64,000 nt of DNA from Oehlia diaphana (taxonomy: Eukaryota; Glomeromycota; Glomeromycetes; Glomerales; Glomeraceae). A program made the translations under genes and the position numbers. The stretch lies in NCBI GenBank assembly GCA_003833135.1, contig QZLH01000104.1:110521-174520 (forward strand). The letters are read 5' to 3'. The notes beneath the pieces were generated by a model. The model made no database searches. It saw only the letters and a program-made list of their open reading frames with translations, and had not been told where the DNA came from. Shown here piece after piece: positions 11,754 through 22,891 of the stretch (the first letter of the stretch is position 1; the number at the start of each line of letters is the position of its first letter).

Positions 11754-13937
11754 TATTAAAATATATATTTTTGAAATTTAGTTGGATAATTATTGGTCAA
11801 ATACTTTTAATCGAAAGGAAATGAAAAGAAATGAAATAATAATAATAATTCGAATATATACAGTATATATATATATATAACACTTTAATAAGCTTTTACC
11901 ATAATTAAACTTTCTTTTATCTGTTATAAAATTTTTCACACTGATACTAAAGTATATAGTCTATTTAGTCTATTTAGTCTATTCATAGTTATTTAAGCTT
12001 TAAGCTTTTATTTTACTTATTGTTCTATTACACAGTGGCAATTAAACAACAAATATTGATAAATTCCGTAATATAACGATAATCACAATGATAAAACAGG
12101 TTATATCAAATTAATATTTCGAAAAAAAAAGCACTAAATAAAGTGTTGCTCCCGTGATTGCTTTAAAAAGGTCGTGGTCGTGATAAGCGAGAATTTTTGA
12201 GAATTTTTTTCGAAAGTTTCACTATAAATAAAATCAATGCTTTATTTTAGTGCTTTTTTTTCGAAAGTTCACTATAAATAAAAATCAATGCTTTATTTTA
12301 GTGCTTTTTTTTCGAAAGTTCACTATAAATAAAAATCAATGCTTTATTTTAGTGCTTTTTTTTCGAAAGTTCACTATAAAAAAAAATCAATAAAGTGTAA
12401 AATTAATTCTGATACACGGTTCTAACTGCGAAATAACAGATGAAAAGTTATCAGGTTATCTTTATTAATATTTTCTAAGGAATGTAAGAAAATGTCGGAT
12501 TAGAAAGTTCTCAATAATTTATTTTCGTATCCGTTATATAAGTTATTTCTAAAGAATGATATAGATGGAAATTTATGAGTGTATTTTATCTACAGTATAT
12601 TAGAAAACGATGAAAGTTATTTTATGGATTGGTGATTTTATTGATTAGGCCAGGCCAATAGTATTACAAGAATTTTTATTGAAAAAAGAGGGGGAGGGCC
12701 AAAAATAATTTACAAAAATTTTTTAAATTATTTTTTACTATTAAAATTTTGAAAATATGAGGGGGAGGAGGGATTATTATATAAAAAATTTTTTTTTAAT
12801 ATTAATAAGAAACCAAATTTTTGATTGAATTTTGTTTTTTTTTTGGTGTCTATTTAAAATTAAAATTTTTGAAGGGGGGATTTTGTTGAATAGAAAATCA
12901 AATTGGTCCAGCCTTACTAATTCAAATATTTTTATAAATAAAAATATTATTTTAGCAATTTAACCAATAGTTATTATAAATTAATCCGGATAAAAATGGA
13001 ATATCCGGATTTCCCGTCATCGCTTTATCCGAATGATCCCGATAAGAACCTACTGAATTATTTTGATTATTTTTGAATACCGAATCGAAATTTAAGAATT
13101 TAATTCCTTACATACTTTACGATCAATTAATTTAAGATTATTCATATACTTTGATTTATCGTAATATACTTGTTATAATATTAAAGAATAATTGTTCAAC
13201 ATTATAATAATTTATTTTGATTCATTTGCTTTACAAATTTTAAAAAATTTATTACAATATAGAATTCTAAATTTTGTCCCATTTTTCCGTACGTTTTTTT
13301 TTCACATAAATTAATATTAAAGATTGAAATATTACATAATTATTGGATTAAAAATGATTATTACATATGATAATTTAAAATAAATAGAATAATTTGGATT
13401 TCGTTTATATTATCATTATTATATTTCCTTTTTCGATCGATCGATAAGTTGCAGATCCTCAATATACATAGTGGTTGAAATTTTATCAAATTTGGTTTGA
13501 TTATTAATCAAAAATTTCACAATTTCACGTGGTTTGCCAAAGATTTGTAATTATTTGTTTGTAGATCTTGAACAAATTAATTTGAATGATATATGAATAA
13601 CTATATTAAAATTGACCAAAATTATAATAATATAATGTTGGCCAAAATTGAACATAATTCTGCCCATTTATAAAGAAATTCTAACGTATTTGTAATCTAA
13701 TTACTAATAAAATGTTGATCTTAGTAATTTTTGAACATTTGTAATGTGACTAATGTCATGACGTTGAGTCGAAAAAAAAAAAATTTTTTTTTTTTTATGA
13801 TATATAAAGGACTCAAACGAGTTAAAGATTTGAATATTCATTCTCATAACCGAATATAGTATATTAAAAAAAAAAAAAATCAAAGAAAATTAAAATTATA
13901 CATATATATATTTTTTTGATAAAATAATCTCGTAAAA
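11754..13937. other. Divergent intergenic region between the Cdh1 and flavodoxin-like genes
   Basis: About 2.2 kb with no supported gene. It holds the 51-bp tandem array described separately, G-rich patches at about 12687-12770 and 12868-12880, and long A/T homopolymers. It must contain both promoters, but I see no assignable control site. Confidence 0.5.
12203..12396. repeat. 51-bp tandem repeat, three full copies and a partial one
   Basis: The core CGAAAGTTCACTATAAATA recurs at 12211, 12262, 12313 and 12364, an exact 51-bp spacing. The rest of the unit reads AATCAATGCTTTATTTTAG then TGC and a T run. The first unit has small differences and the last is cut short. An inverted partial copy (TTTCGAAAAAAAAAGCACTA) lies upstream at about 12117-12137. 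Confidence 0.9.
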
Positions 13938-15130
13938 ATGGTTAAAATCTTTATTGTCATGTTAGTATCAATTATTTTTTTTTTTTTGTCGATTTGATAA
14001 AAATTTAAAAACTAATTAAATTATTATCATTCGATAATAGCTATAGCACCTATACCCATATCTACCAATTGGCCTTAGAAGCCAAGAAAGGTATTGAATC
14101 TGTTAGTCCAAGCGTCCAAGTTGAACTTTACCAAGTTCCTGAGACTCTCTCCCAAGAAATTTTGGATAAAATGCATGCCCCACCTAAACCAGATATTCCA
14201 ATTATTACAAGTAGGAACATTATTCAAATTGATTCATTTTTTAAATTTTTTAGGATTTCTTAATAAAATAACATATATATATATATTTTAAATAAAAAGC
14301 TGCTAAACTTGCGGAAGCAGATGGGTTCTTATTTGGATTTCCAACTCGATTTGGTACTATGCCAGCTCAATTCAAAGCATTTTTGGATAGTACTGGTCAA
14401 TTATGGTTCACCAATGCTTTAAATAGAAAATTCGCTGGACTCTTTTTCTCTACATCCACTCAACATGGTGGACAAGAAACTACAGCTTTCACTGCTGTCA
14501 CTTATTTCGCACATCATGGTATGGTTTATGTCCCACTTCAAACCGGAATAGCTTACTATGGCCAAACTGACGAAATTATTGGAGGCGGTCCATGGGGAAG
14601 CGGAACAATAACTGGATCTGATGCATCCCGCTCAATCTCAGAAAGAGAAAAGGAAACCGCACGACTTCAAGGAAAAGATTTCGCTGAAGTTGTTTCAGCA
14701 TACGTAAATGGAAAAAAAGCGTAAGCAATCTTATAGCAAAAAATAGATTAACATAGTTTAGTATCATCAATTCATTAGTTTACAAGAATACATTATTATA
14801 TTAAATTATTGATTTTATTGTACACTAGTTAGCATTATTTAATTTCAATAATTGTACAAATAAAACTCTTTTTGCCCTTCAAATCATAGTTTCTGTAAAA
14901 GTTTTTAAAAAGTACAATTCATTTTTCTCATAATTTTATTTGATCTCAATTATTCTTTTTCCCCTCAAATTTTTTATAGTATTAATAATACCGAAGAGAA
15001 AAAAGAAGAAATAGTGGAAGAATCGAGTGATCCTACAACGAATCAAATCACAACTAGATCAACCGAAAAGAAAAAGAAATCAAAAAAATATTGGTTATGT
15101 TGTGGAAATGATGGTTTATTACAAGATTAA
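13938..15130 (+). CDS. Flavodoxin-like NAD(P)H:quinone oxidoreductase (WrbA/Pst2/Ycp4 family)
   Basis: The family uses FMN and NAD(P)H to reduce quinones by two electrons, protecting against oxidative stress; fungal members often sit at plasma-membrane eisosomes (family knowledge). Exons: 13938-13960 (only 23 nt), 14041-14210, 14300-14720, 14980-15130; total 765 nt, 254 residues. Visible motifs: the FMN-loop region IYSTYTHIYQLA, ELYQVPETLS, KMHAPPKPDIPI, ADGFLFGFPTRFG (the phosphate or isoalloxazine loop), STSTQHGGQETT, then GGGPWGSGTITGSD and QGKDFAEVV. If the third intron is kept, translation stops after NGKKA at 14722-14724, giving 205 residues, the length of WrbA and Pst2. If it is removed, the product gains an acidic/Lys-rich tail ending KKYWLCCGNDGLLQD, with a CC pair that could be lipidated, as in Ycp4-like proteins. 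Both forms are plausible; only RNA data can decide. Confidence 0.9.
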
Positions 15131-15994
15131 ATAAGATTTTATTTTATAATTTTTTATAATGATTTTTTTTTAGAAAAGCTAATTTTATTTTATATATAAT
15201 TATGTATAAAATTGTGTATTAATAGTTATTATTATTTATTTATCATCTTAATATAGAATAGGTTCTAAGGATTTTGTGGGGCGTCTTTTCTTTATATGCT
15301 TGGGCGTTTTTTTTTTGTACTGTTTCACAAATAAATGGCAAAATAATTTTTTGCAACTAAGCCTGTGTAACACATACACGAACGAATTAAATTTAAGTAT
15401 AGACCAGTTTTTTATTAAATGATCGACAACCTGTTGAGTGAAACCAGTGTGGTGGGGTGAAGTATACTCAACAACTAATTTTTGGACGGGGTACATTTTA
15501 TTTATCACCTGATCACCTGAGCATGTTTGTCACATAGTATCATACACTACGCACTCATCACCTCCTCCCCAAAAAGTTTTGTTGGTTTTTTTTAAAAATT
15601 TATTTTATTTATTTACATTTAAAGAATTTAAAGAACTAATTTTAATTATAATTGATCATGATTGACTATAACACAATTACGGCTAAAATGATCTTACATA
15701 AAATTAGTAAAAAGAAAAAAAATTTTTTCTCAAATTCTAATATAATATTTCAAGTTAATACTACCGCACAAATGATACAAGTTAAAAATATAATAATAAT
15801 GTAATAATTAAGTACAAGTAGTATCAATTTAATGAAAAGGAACAGTCATTAAATGCATTAACAGTAAATGCAAGAAAAAGAAAGGAATGTAAATGATTTA
15901 GACATTTAGTGTGTCCACCGACGCGCTGCCGAAGTAAAAAACATGTAATGCAAAATTAAATGGAATTTAGTCCAATTATGTATTTGTTGTTGAT
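15131..15994. other. Convergent 3' spacer between the flavodoxin and coiled-coil genes
   Basis: The 3' ends of two convergent genes flank it. An 86-codon minus frame at 15248-15508 starts MINKMYPVQKLVVEYTSP and turns strongly basic; it has no recognised domain and I do not support it as a gene. A/T homopolymers make up much of the rest. Confidence 0.45.
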
Positions 15995-17101
15995 TTAATA
16001 AATTTGTAAGGCAAAGTTAATATCCTTAAGATCATCTAGGATATTATGCTTTGTTTTGAAATTATCGATAATATTCTGGAGGTTTTGACAAATATTTTCT
16101 TGTTCATCTAATTGGGACATGAGTTCTTCAATAAGGGATTGTTGGTCGGACATCGTAACAGCTTGTTCCATAATTAAGTTATTGGCAATGTTTAATTCGC
16201 TTCGATAATGGTCATTGTTACGATCTAATTGATGATGTTTTCCATTTAATAAACAACGTAAATCGGCAACATCCACCTCCAACTCTAAAACACGTGATTC
16301 TTCACATGCTAGACGATGTTCCATTTGGCAAACATCGGCTGTTAACAAACCTTTTTCTTGCATAAGCTCCTTATTCTCAGCCTGTAATTTTTTATTTTCG
16401 GCTCGGAGCTCTTTAAGTTCAGCGATTAATTTCATACTTTCATTTTTACGAGTTGGAGTAGTAGAATTAAGAGGTTTCTTTGTAGAAATTCGAGATTGCT
16501 CTTGTACTGTTGTTGCTTTTTTACGAGGCGTGTTCTTTGTGGCGATAGATTTAGGAGGTTGAGTTGTTAATTTTTTAATATTTGGAGAAGATACAGCACG
16601 TACAGTACGACCAGAAGTATCTTCAATTTTTCGTTTCGATAAGGAAGTTTGTTTTGCAGTCTGTGGTGCTAAAATTTTCTTTGTAGGACTTTTAGGATCA
16701 TTTATATTCGATGAAGGAGAAACACTGGATTTTGGGGAAGGTAGCATACTTCTTACCAGCGAAGATTTATTCGTGGCATCGATACTTGTCTTGATAGGAG
16801 GTCGTGATTTTGTAGTCGATTTTGATGATGATGATGATGTTGTTGTTGTTGCTGCTGCAGTAGGAGCGTTACTAGTTGAGGTTGACTTTGGTGATGGTAA
16901 CTGCGTGGTGGACGTGGGAGTTTCAGGACTTTTATTTATACCAGTTGATGGAGATTTTGATTTTGTTTTTACCGAGATTTTTTGTAATTTTGAAGACGTA
17001 GCGGGAGTTTTTTGTTGTTGGCCAGTTGGGGTTCCATTTACAGTCTTGCCTGATTTGGGAAGACGTGAAGGTAAACGAGAAACCGTGGTAGTAGTTGACA
17101 T
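15995..17101 (-). CDS. Basic Ser/Thr/Pro/Lys-rich protein with C-terminal coiled coil
   Basis: A single exon of 368 residues; I do not recognise the family. Residues 1 to about 220 are low-complexity and predicted disordered, rich in S, T, P and K, with many SP/TP pairs (SPKS, SPSS, TPRK). The very N-terminus reads SRLPSRLPK, two overlapping S-x-L-P units next to basic residues, which resemble EB1-binding SxIP-type motifs. Residues about 222-350 are a coiled coil (LIAELKELRAENKKLQAENK, then LEVDVADLRCLL and LIEELMSQLDEQEN). This suggests a cytoskeletal or scaffold protein controlled by proline-directed kinases (inference). The start chosen is the first ATG of the open frame, preceded by an AT-rich leader. 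Base composition is less AT-rich than the surroundings, as expected for real coding sequence. The opposite-strand frame at 16773-17144 is its shadow. Confidence 0.8.
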   Translation of the reverse strand: MSTTTTVSRLPSRLPKSGKTVNGTPTGQQQKTPATSSKLQKISVKTKSKSPSTGINKSPETPTSTTQLPSPKSTSTSNAPTAAATTTTSSSSSKSTTKSRPPIKTSIDATNKSSLVRSMLPSPKSSVSPSSNINDPKSPTKKILAPQTAKQTSLSKRKIEDTSGRTVRAVSSPNIKKLTTQPPKSIATKNTPRKKATTVQEQSRISTKKPLNSTTPTRKNESMKLIAELKELRAENKKLQAENKELMQEKGLLTADVCQMEHRLACEESRVLELEVDVADLRCLLNGKHHQLDRNNDHYRSELNIANNLIMEQAVTMSDQQSLIEELMSQLDEQENICQNLQNIIDNFKTKHNILDDLKDINFALQIY

Positions 17102-17246
17102 TATTTATTATTATATTATTAATGGTATAAAGAAGTCCTTATAAGAAAGAAAACTCAGCATAAATTTTTTTTTTTGAGAAAAAAAAAAAGGGAATAATGG
17201 TGCTTTCGTACATGAACCTTTTTATTTTTTTTTTTTTAAAAAAAAA

Positions 17247-17304
17247 AAGTTCAAAACCTTTTTTTATATAAAGCAAAGCACCTTTTTTTTTTTTTTTTTA
17301 AAAA

Positions 17305-17348
<44 letters not shown>

Positions 17349-18101
17349 AACCGAGTAAATTTAATTTAAAAAAATTTCTTGTTACAAGAAGCAAAAAAAN
17401 NNNNNNNNNNNNNNNNNNNNNNNNNNNNNNNNNNNNNNNNNNNNNNNNNNNNNNNNNNNNNNNNNNNNNNNNNNNNNNNNNNNNNNNNNNNNNNNNNNNN
17501 NNNNNNNNNNNNNNNNNNNNNNNNNNNNNNNNNNNNNNNNNNNNNNNNNNNNNNNNNNNNNNNNNNNNNNNNNNNNNNNNNNNNNNNNNNNNNNNNNNNN
17601 NNNNNNNNNNNNNNNNNNNNNNNNNNNNNNNNNNNNNNNNNNNNNNNNNNNNNNNNNNNNNNNNNNNNNNNNNNNNNNNNNNNNNNNNNNNNNNNNNNNN
17701 NNNNNNNNNNNNNNNNNNNNNNNNNNNNNNNNNNNNNNNNNNNNNNNNNNNNNNNNNNNNNNNNNNNNNNNNNNNNNNNNNNNNNNNNNNNNNNNNNNNN
17801 NNNNNNNNNNNNNNNNNNNNNNNNNNNNNNNNNNNNNNNNNNNNNNNNNNNNNNNNNNNNNNNNNNNNNNNNNNNNNNNNNNNNNNNNNNNNNNNNNNNN
17901 NNNNNNNNNNNNNNNNNNNNNNNNNNNNNNNNNNNNNNNNNNNNNNNNNNNNNNNNNNNNNNNNNNNNNNNNNNNNNNNNNNNNNNNNNNNNNNNNNNNN
18001 NNNNNNNNNNNNNNNNNNNNNNNNNNNNNNNNNNNNNNNNNNAAGTTCAAAACCTTTTTTTATATAAAGCAAAGCACCTTTTTTTTTTTTTTTTTTAAAA
18101 T

Positions 18102-18115
<14 letters not shown>
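17247..18115. repeat. Direct repeats flanking an assembly gap
   Basis: The block AAGTTCAAAACC, T-run, ATATAAAGCAAAGCACC, T-run, A-run occurs just before the gap (about 17247-17330) and again just after it (18043-18115), nearly identical and in the same orientation. This fits a tandem array collapsed by assembly, or direct ends of an unassembled insertion. Confidence 0.7.
17400..18042. other. Assembly gap (N run)
   Basis: 643 unknown bases between near-identical direct repeats. Confidence 0.99.
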
Positions 18116-18145
<30 letters not shown>

Positions 18146-18401
18146 TTTATTTAAATCCATTTTATATAACGCGAGTTTTTAAAGTTTTTGTTTATTATTT
18201 TATTTTATTTTATTTTATTTTATTTTGTTTCTAACAATATAATTTATTTTAATTGATTGTTTGATTTAAAATTTAATTGGTTCGATTTTTATAAAAAAAA
18301 ATAAAAAAATAAAAAAAAAATGTGCTTTATAAAGAGAATTTAATGTTGCATAATCGAAAACATATAAATATTCAAGTTTTTAAAATAAATATAAACCTTT
18401 A

Positions 18402-18433
<32 letters not shown>

Positions 18434-18436
18434 AAA

Positions 18437-18476
<40 letters not shown>

Positions 18477-20669
18477 GGATTCACCAAAGCACCACTTATG
18501 TTGGTTTTTACTACTTAAAGCAAACACGCAATATTTTGTTGTTTGTATTACTAACTGTAAAAAAAAAATTTAGAGAACCCTTATTAAAATTATGCGTTTA
18601 ATTGCATAATGCATATGATGCATGAAGATCCACTAATATAAATTCCCCGCAACATTTATGGAAATTCCGACCCAACAGCCTGGATCAGCGGTAATAATAC
18701 TTAAAATTCTAAACGTTTCGAAAAAAAATGAAATTTTTTTTAATATATATCAGATATTAATATTTTTAATAAGTTTAATATCCGGATGATCAAAAGATTT
18801 TGAAATTTTTAAATTGATGGCGTGATACTGAATTAATTAGGTTGGTGTAAGGTGTAATATTACATTGTAGTTAATGTAGTATAAATTGTTTAATTTTTAT
18901 CTGTTATATTTCAAAATTACAAATTTGAAAATTGAACTTACTACTAATAATAATAATAATAATAATGAGGGATAATATCGCCGATAATATTTATATTATA
19001 TAATAGTAGTAGGAATGTAGGATTTGTTCACGAGATTTACATTGTCTAATAGTTTAGATATTATATAATTGAAATGTGACCTTTTAACCAATAATTATAT
19101 TTTATATTACATAAAATTAATTATATCCTTCATTTTATATTAAAAAAAAGTACAGTATATTTTTTTTTTTTTTGGCATCTGCAGTTGGACACACCACTAA
19201 TTAAAAAACAAGAATAGAAATTTAATTAAAAAGTATAGGATGAATAAATATTATAAATGAAAGTATTTATAAATGAAAGTATTTATAAATGGAAGTATTA
19301 CACATGCTATCCATATAAATAAAATGTGACGATGTTTATATTCTCGTAGTTCATCTGTTCTTTTAAAATTCATACATATCCGTGAGTAGAAGGTCGTTTC
19401 TCATCCCTAATCGTATTTCGTATTAATCGTATTAATCGTATTTCAAATCTTTATCTTCACTTTCATCTTCATTTTTATCTTCATCCTTCTCTTCTATTAT
19501 ATCTTCTATTAAATCTTCTATTATCTTCTATTTTATCTTCATCCTTCTCAAAATAATTCTAAAAATAATCAAATTTTGAGTTGATAATAATTTATTTATA
19601 CAAAGAAACACGGCGGATAAATAACAGGTAAAAAAAAAACTAAATAAGCGATTTTAAGAATTTATTCGGTCATCTCCGAATTTTTTAATCTTTATTACAA
19701 ATTATTGAAATACCATAATAAGTTAAACCTATTATTTTTGATGATTTACTGTAAATAATCAACGGAAAATGCGAAAATATGTCCATGATAATGTCAACAA
19801 ATGCCTAAAAAACTTTTTATTAGCAAAAATGTTTGTTAACCAAAAATAGATAATTAAAAAAAAAAAAAACACAAGCAAGTGATCTAGAACATGAAAAACA
19901 CGGTAATTTTTTTATCGGTAAATCGGGTAAAAATAGAAACCAATCAAAGGTCAATCATCGGTTCGAAATATTATAAAAAAAAATATATTAAAATTTTTCA
20001 TAAGAAATTGGTTTTAGATTTGGATTGACTTGGAACTTAAATGTAATGTATATCTCACTTTTTGAATTAAGTTTGAGCAAAAAAAAAAAAAATAATAAAA
20101 AAAAAAATGAATAAAGTAAAAAAGAAAGTAATAGTTTGTTTCACTTAATTATGCAGACTTGATACAATGATGATATATGCAGGGTTCTTTGAAACATTTT
20201 AAACAATTAAACAATTATCTAATTTTAAAATCTTATTAATCTTAATAGTAATTACTAAATTCATTTAAGTAAAACCCATAATAGGTTTTTGTATCATAAA
20301 TAAGTAATGTTCATTGCATTTCTAATACAAGACTAAGCAGATATAGATTAAGTACTTTGCTTCAGCTCGGAATATATCAATCCCGAACCTTACCGACGAT
20401 GTCGATGATGTCGTAAATTACTGCTTAAACATGATTGGTTCGTCATTGCTTAATTTTGAAACATTTTTTTAACGCTAGTTTTCCTTAAAAAAAAAACAAG
20501 ACTAAAGAGAAGATTAAATTAATTACAAAATTTAGCAAAATGAGGCAATTTTTTAGGAAAGCCATTGTTTTATGTATCACAAATATCGGAATTGTTTAAA
20601 ACGTATTAATTTTGATAATTTGTGCTAAATATAATTTATTTTAAAAAAAAAAATACTCATATACTTTAA

Positions 20670-22891
20670 TTACAATAGAATATTATGTTTCTTACAATAT
20701 TCCATAGCTGGTTTATATTGATTATAAGCTGCTAATTTCATATATTTTTCACCTAATTTAAAATCTTTTTTACCAGCATCACCAGAAAAATATAAAAAAC
20801 CGGCATTATACATAGCATTAATTTGATGATTTTCTGCAGCCTTGGTATAATATTCTAAAGCTTCTTTTAAATTCTTTTTAACTCCAATACCTTTATATAA
20901 ACAATAACCATAACGTATTTGAGATTCAGGATATTCATCTAAATCTGCTACTTCTTTAAATAATTTCGCTATTAATTGATCTCTTTTTGTATCATCTATA
21001 TCCAGTTTAATATATTTTTTATGAATATAATATGCTTTAAAATATTTTGCTCTCATATCTCCTAATTTTGAATATGTTTCAAAACATTTAAAAGCTAGAT
21101 TACAATCTCCATCTGAAAGTTTATGTTGTATCATTGCTATATCTAATGTCATATAATTAAAATCAGCAAATTTTGATTCTTTAATAATACTTTTTTCTTT
21201 TACTTCATTCTTTAATACATAAGTATTTTTATCATCATACTTATAAAGACGATTTAATGTTATAAAAATTTTTGCCAACGTGGGTCTTAAATAAGGGTCA
21301 TCATTGGTAGCTGATTTATTTACAGAAAAAACAAAGTAAGTTTGATATTTTTTTAAATTTAGATTAAAAAAAAGTGATTGCACATTGCAAGAAAAAAATA
21401 ATAAATATATTACTGTACCTTTTTGTGAAATTTCTTTATATTCTTTTGGTAAAAAAGAATTTGTAGAAAATGTTTCATATCTTTTTTGAGGATATTTTTC
21501 TTCAGCAATTTCCCAAAGAAGTTTACCAAAACTATAAATTATGCTCTTTGTTTCATATCTTTGTGAATTTGAATTTAATAATTCTGGAGCAATATATTGA
21601 GTTAAATTCTCTAATTTTGAATTCCTTTCTAAATTCATATTTGAATAATCAATTGAATTAAAATTTCCTCCAATCTTTGCTGTTTCACGATCCGTAATTA
21701 AAATATTCTCCGCATATATAGATATATGATTAATCATCTAAATAATAATACAAAAAATTAACGAAACGAAATATAATGAAATATAATGAAATTAATAAAA
21801 TTAAATAATTACCCCAATAGATTTTAAAAAATTTAAACCTCTGACAATATCAACAGCAAATTTTAATTTCAAATTAACGTCAAGTGGACCATATTCTAAA
21901 TAATAATTACGTAAATTACCATATTCAGCCCATTCATTTACTAAATACCATTTATCAACATTATTATCTTCAATAATTAATCCATAAAATTTAATAATAT
22001 TATGACATTTTTCTAATTTACTTAAAATTTTAACTTGTTTAATAATATCATTTTTGTTATTTACTAATTTTAATGCCACAAAATCATTATCACCATTTTT
22101 TATTCTTTTACATTTTCTCGTACTTGAAAGATCATTATCCAATATTTCAAAATCATTATATGAAAGAAATTCATCAAATTCATCATGATCGTATAATTTA
22201 CTATTAATAGTATTATTAAGTGCGTTTAAATGTATAACTATATCGGAAACATTTTTATCCGAATCGGTTAAATCACCTTCGATATATTGAAGATACTACA
22301 AATGATGATGACGTATTAGATGATGTATAATCATGTTAATGATGTTAAATGACAAATTTAAACTTTTATATACTGTATACACGTTACCTCATTTAGATCA
22401 TTAATATCAGCTTTAATCCTTTTATCATCATCATCAGAATTTAAATTATAATTGACTTTTAAAGGAAAATTTAAAATTTGAATAGTAGAATCAAAATCAT
22501 CCTTTAAATTTTTAACAATTTTTTCTATATTATTATATTTAATATATTTATATAAACTTTGTAATTGAGAAATTTCTAATAATAATTTATATATTTTACT
22601 TATAATAATAGAAAATCTATTTAAATTAATATAATTTTTTCTTGATATAAAAAAATTTAAATTTTCTTCTTTACAAATCTTTAAATTATTTATTATCATA
22701 TTAGCTATTAATACTCTTTCTAACATTATACCACATATTCTTCTATTATGTTCAGCTTTTTTATATATTTCTATTATTTCTTCATATAATTTTTCTATTT
22801 CTTTTATAATTTGTGAGAATTTTTCATATGGTATTTCTGTTTTAATTTTATTAAAATTATTGTTGTTTATAATAATAGTTTCATTGGCCAT
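20670..22891 (-). CDS. Predicted pseudokinase with N-terminal helical domain and C-terminal Sel1 repeats
   Basis: Exons 22891-22388, 22295-21813, 21737-21419 and 21310-20670 give 648 residues. Residues 1-168 (exon 1) are an all-helical, charged domain (KIKTEIPYEKFSQIIKEIEK, AEHNRRICGIMLERV) resembling the MLKL-type four-helix N-domain that I recall in many Rhizophagus kinases. Residues about 220-440 have a kinase fold: VALK with Lys244, LVNEWAEYGNLRNYY at the hinge, YIAPELL, and IYSFGKLLWEIA. The Gly-rich loop is replaced by DNDLSSTRKCK. The HRD motif reads HIS (333-335), with Asn340 kept. The DFG position reads GNF (353-355). It therefore probably cannot catalyse phosphotransfer. About 560-648 carry Sel1-like repeats (YGYCLYKGIGVKKNLKEALE, YYTKAAEN, LGEKYMKLAA). 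Intron 3 (108 bp) is in frame and stop-free. The role may be signalling or a scaffold (inference). Confidence 0.85.

Larger units (their letters stand above)
17102..20669. other. Low-complexity intergenic region around the second assembly gap
   Basis: No gene supported. 17160-17400 and 18043-18580 are dominated by T and A homopolymers up to about 40 bases. 18940-18966 has a short AAT microsatellite and 19440-19560 a CTTCAT/TTCTAT-type simple repeat. 19560-20669 shows nothing identifiable. Frames here arise from homopolymers or the N run. Confidence 0.5.

Noticed and set aside
12203..12396. CRISPR array
   Set aside because: Units are contiguous 51-bp tandem copies with no unique spacers.
14094..14291. 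Second-frame plus ORF within the flavodoxin exon
   Set aside because: Overlaps the conserved frame and has no domain.
16773..17144. 123-codon plus-strand frame with poly-Asp and Val runs
   Set aside because: It is the antisense shadow of the Ser/Thr-rich part of the minus-strand coiled-coil gene.
17251..18098. Long frames across the second gap
   Set aside because: They are N-run and homopolymer artefacts with poly-Phe or poly-Lys ends.
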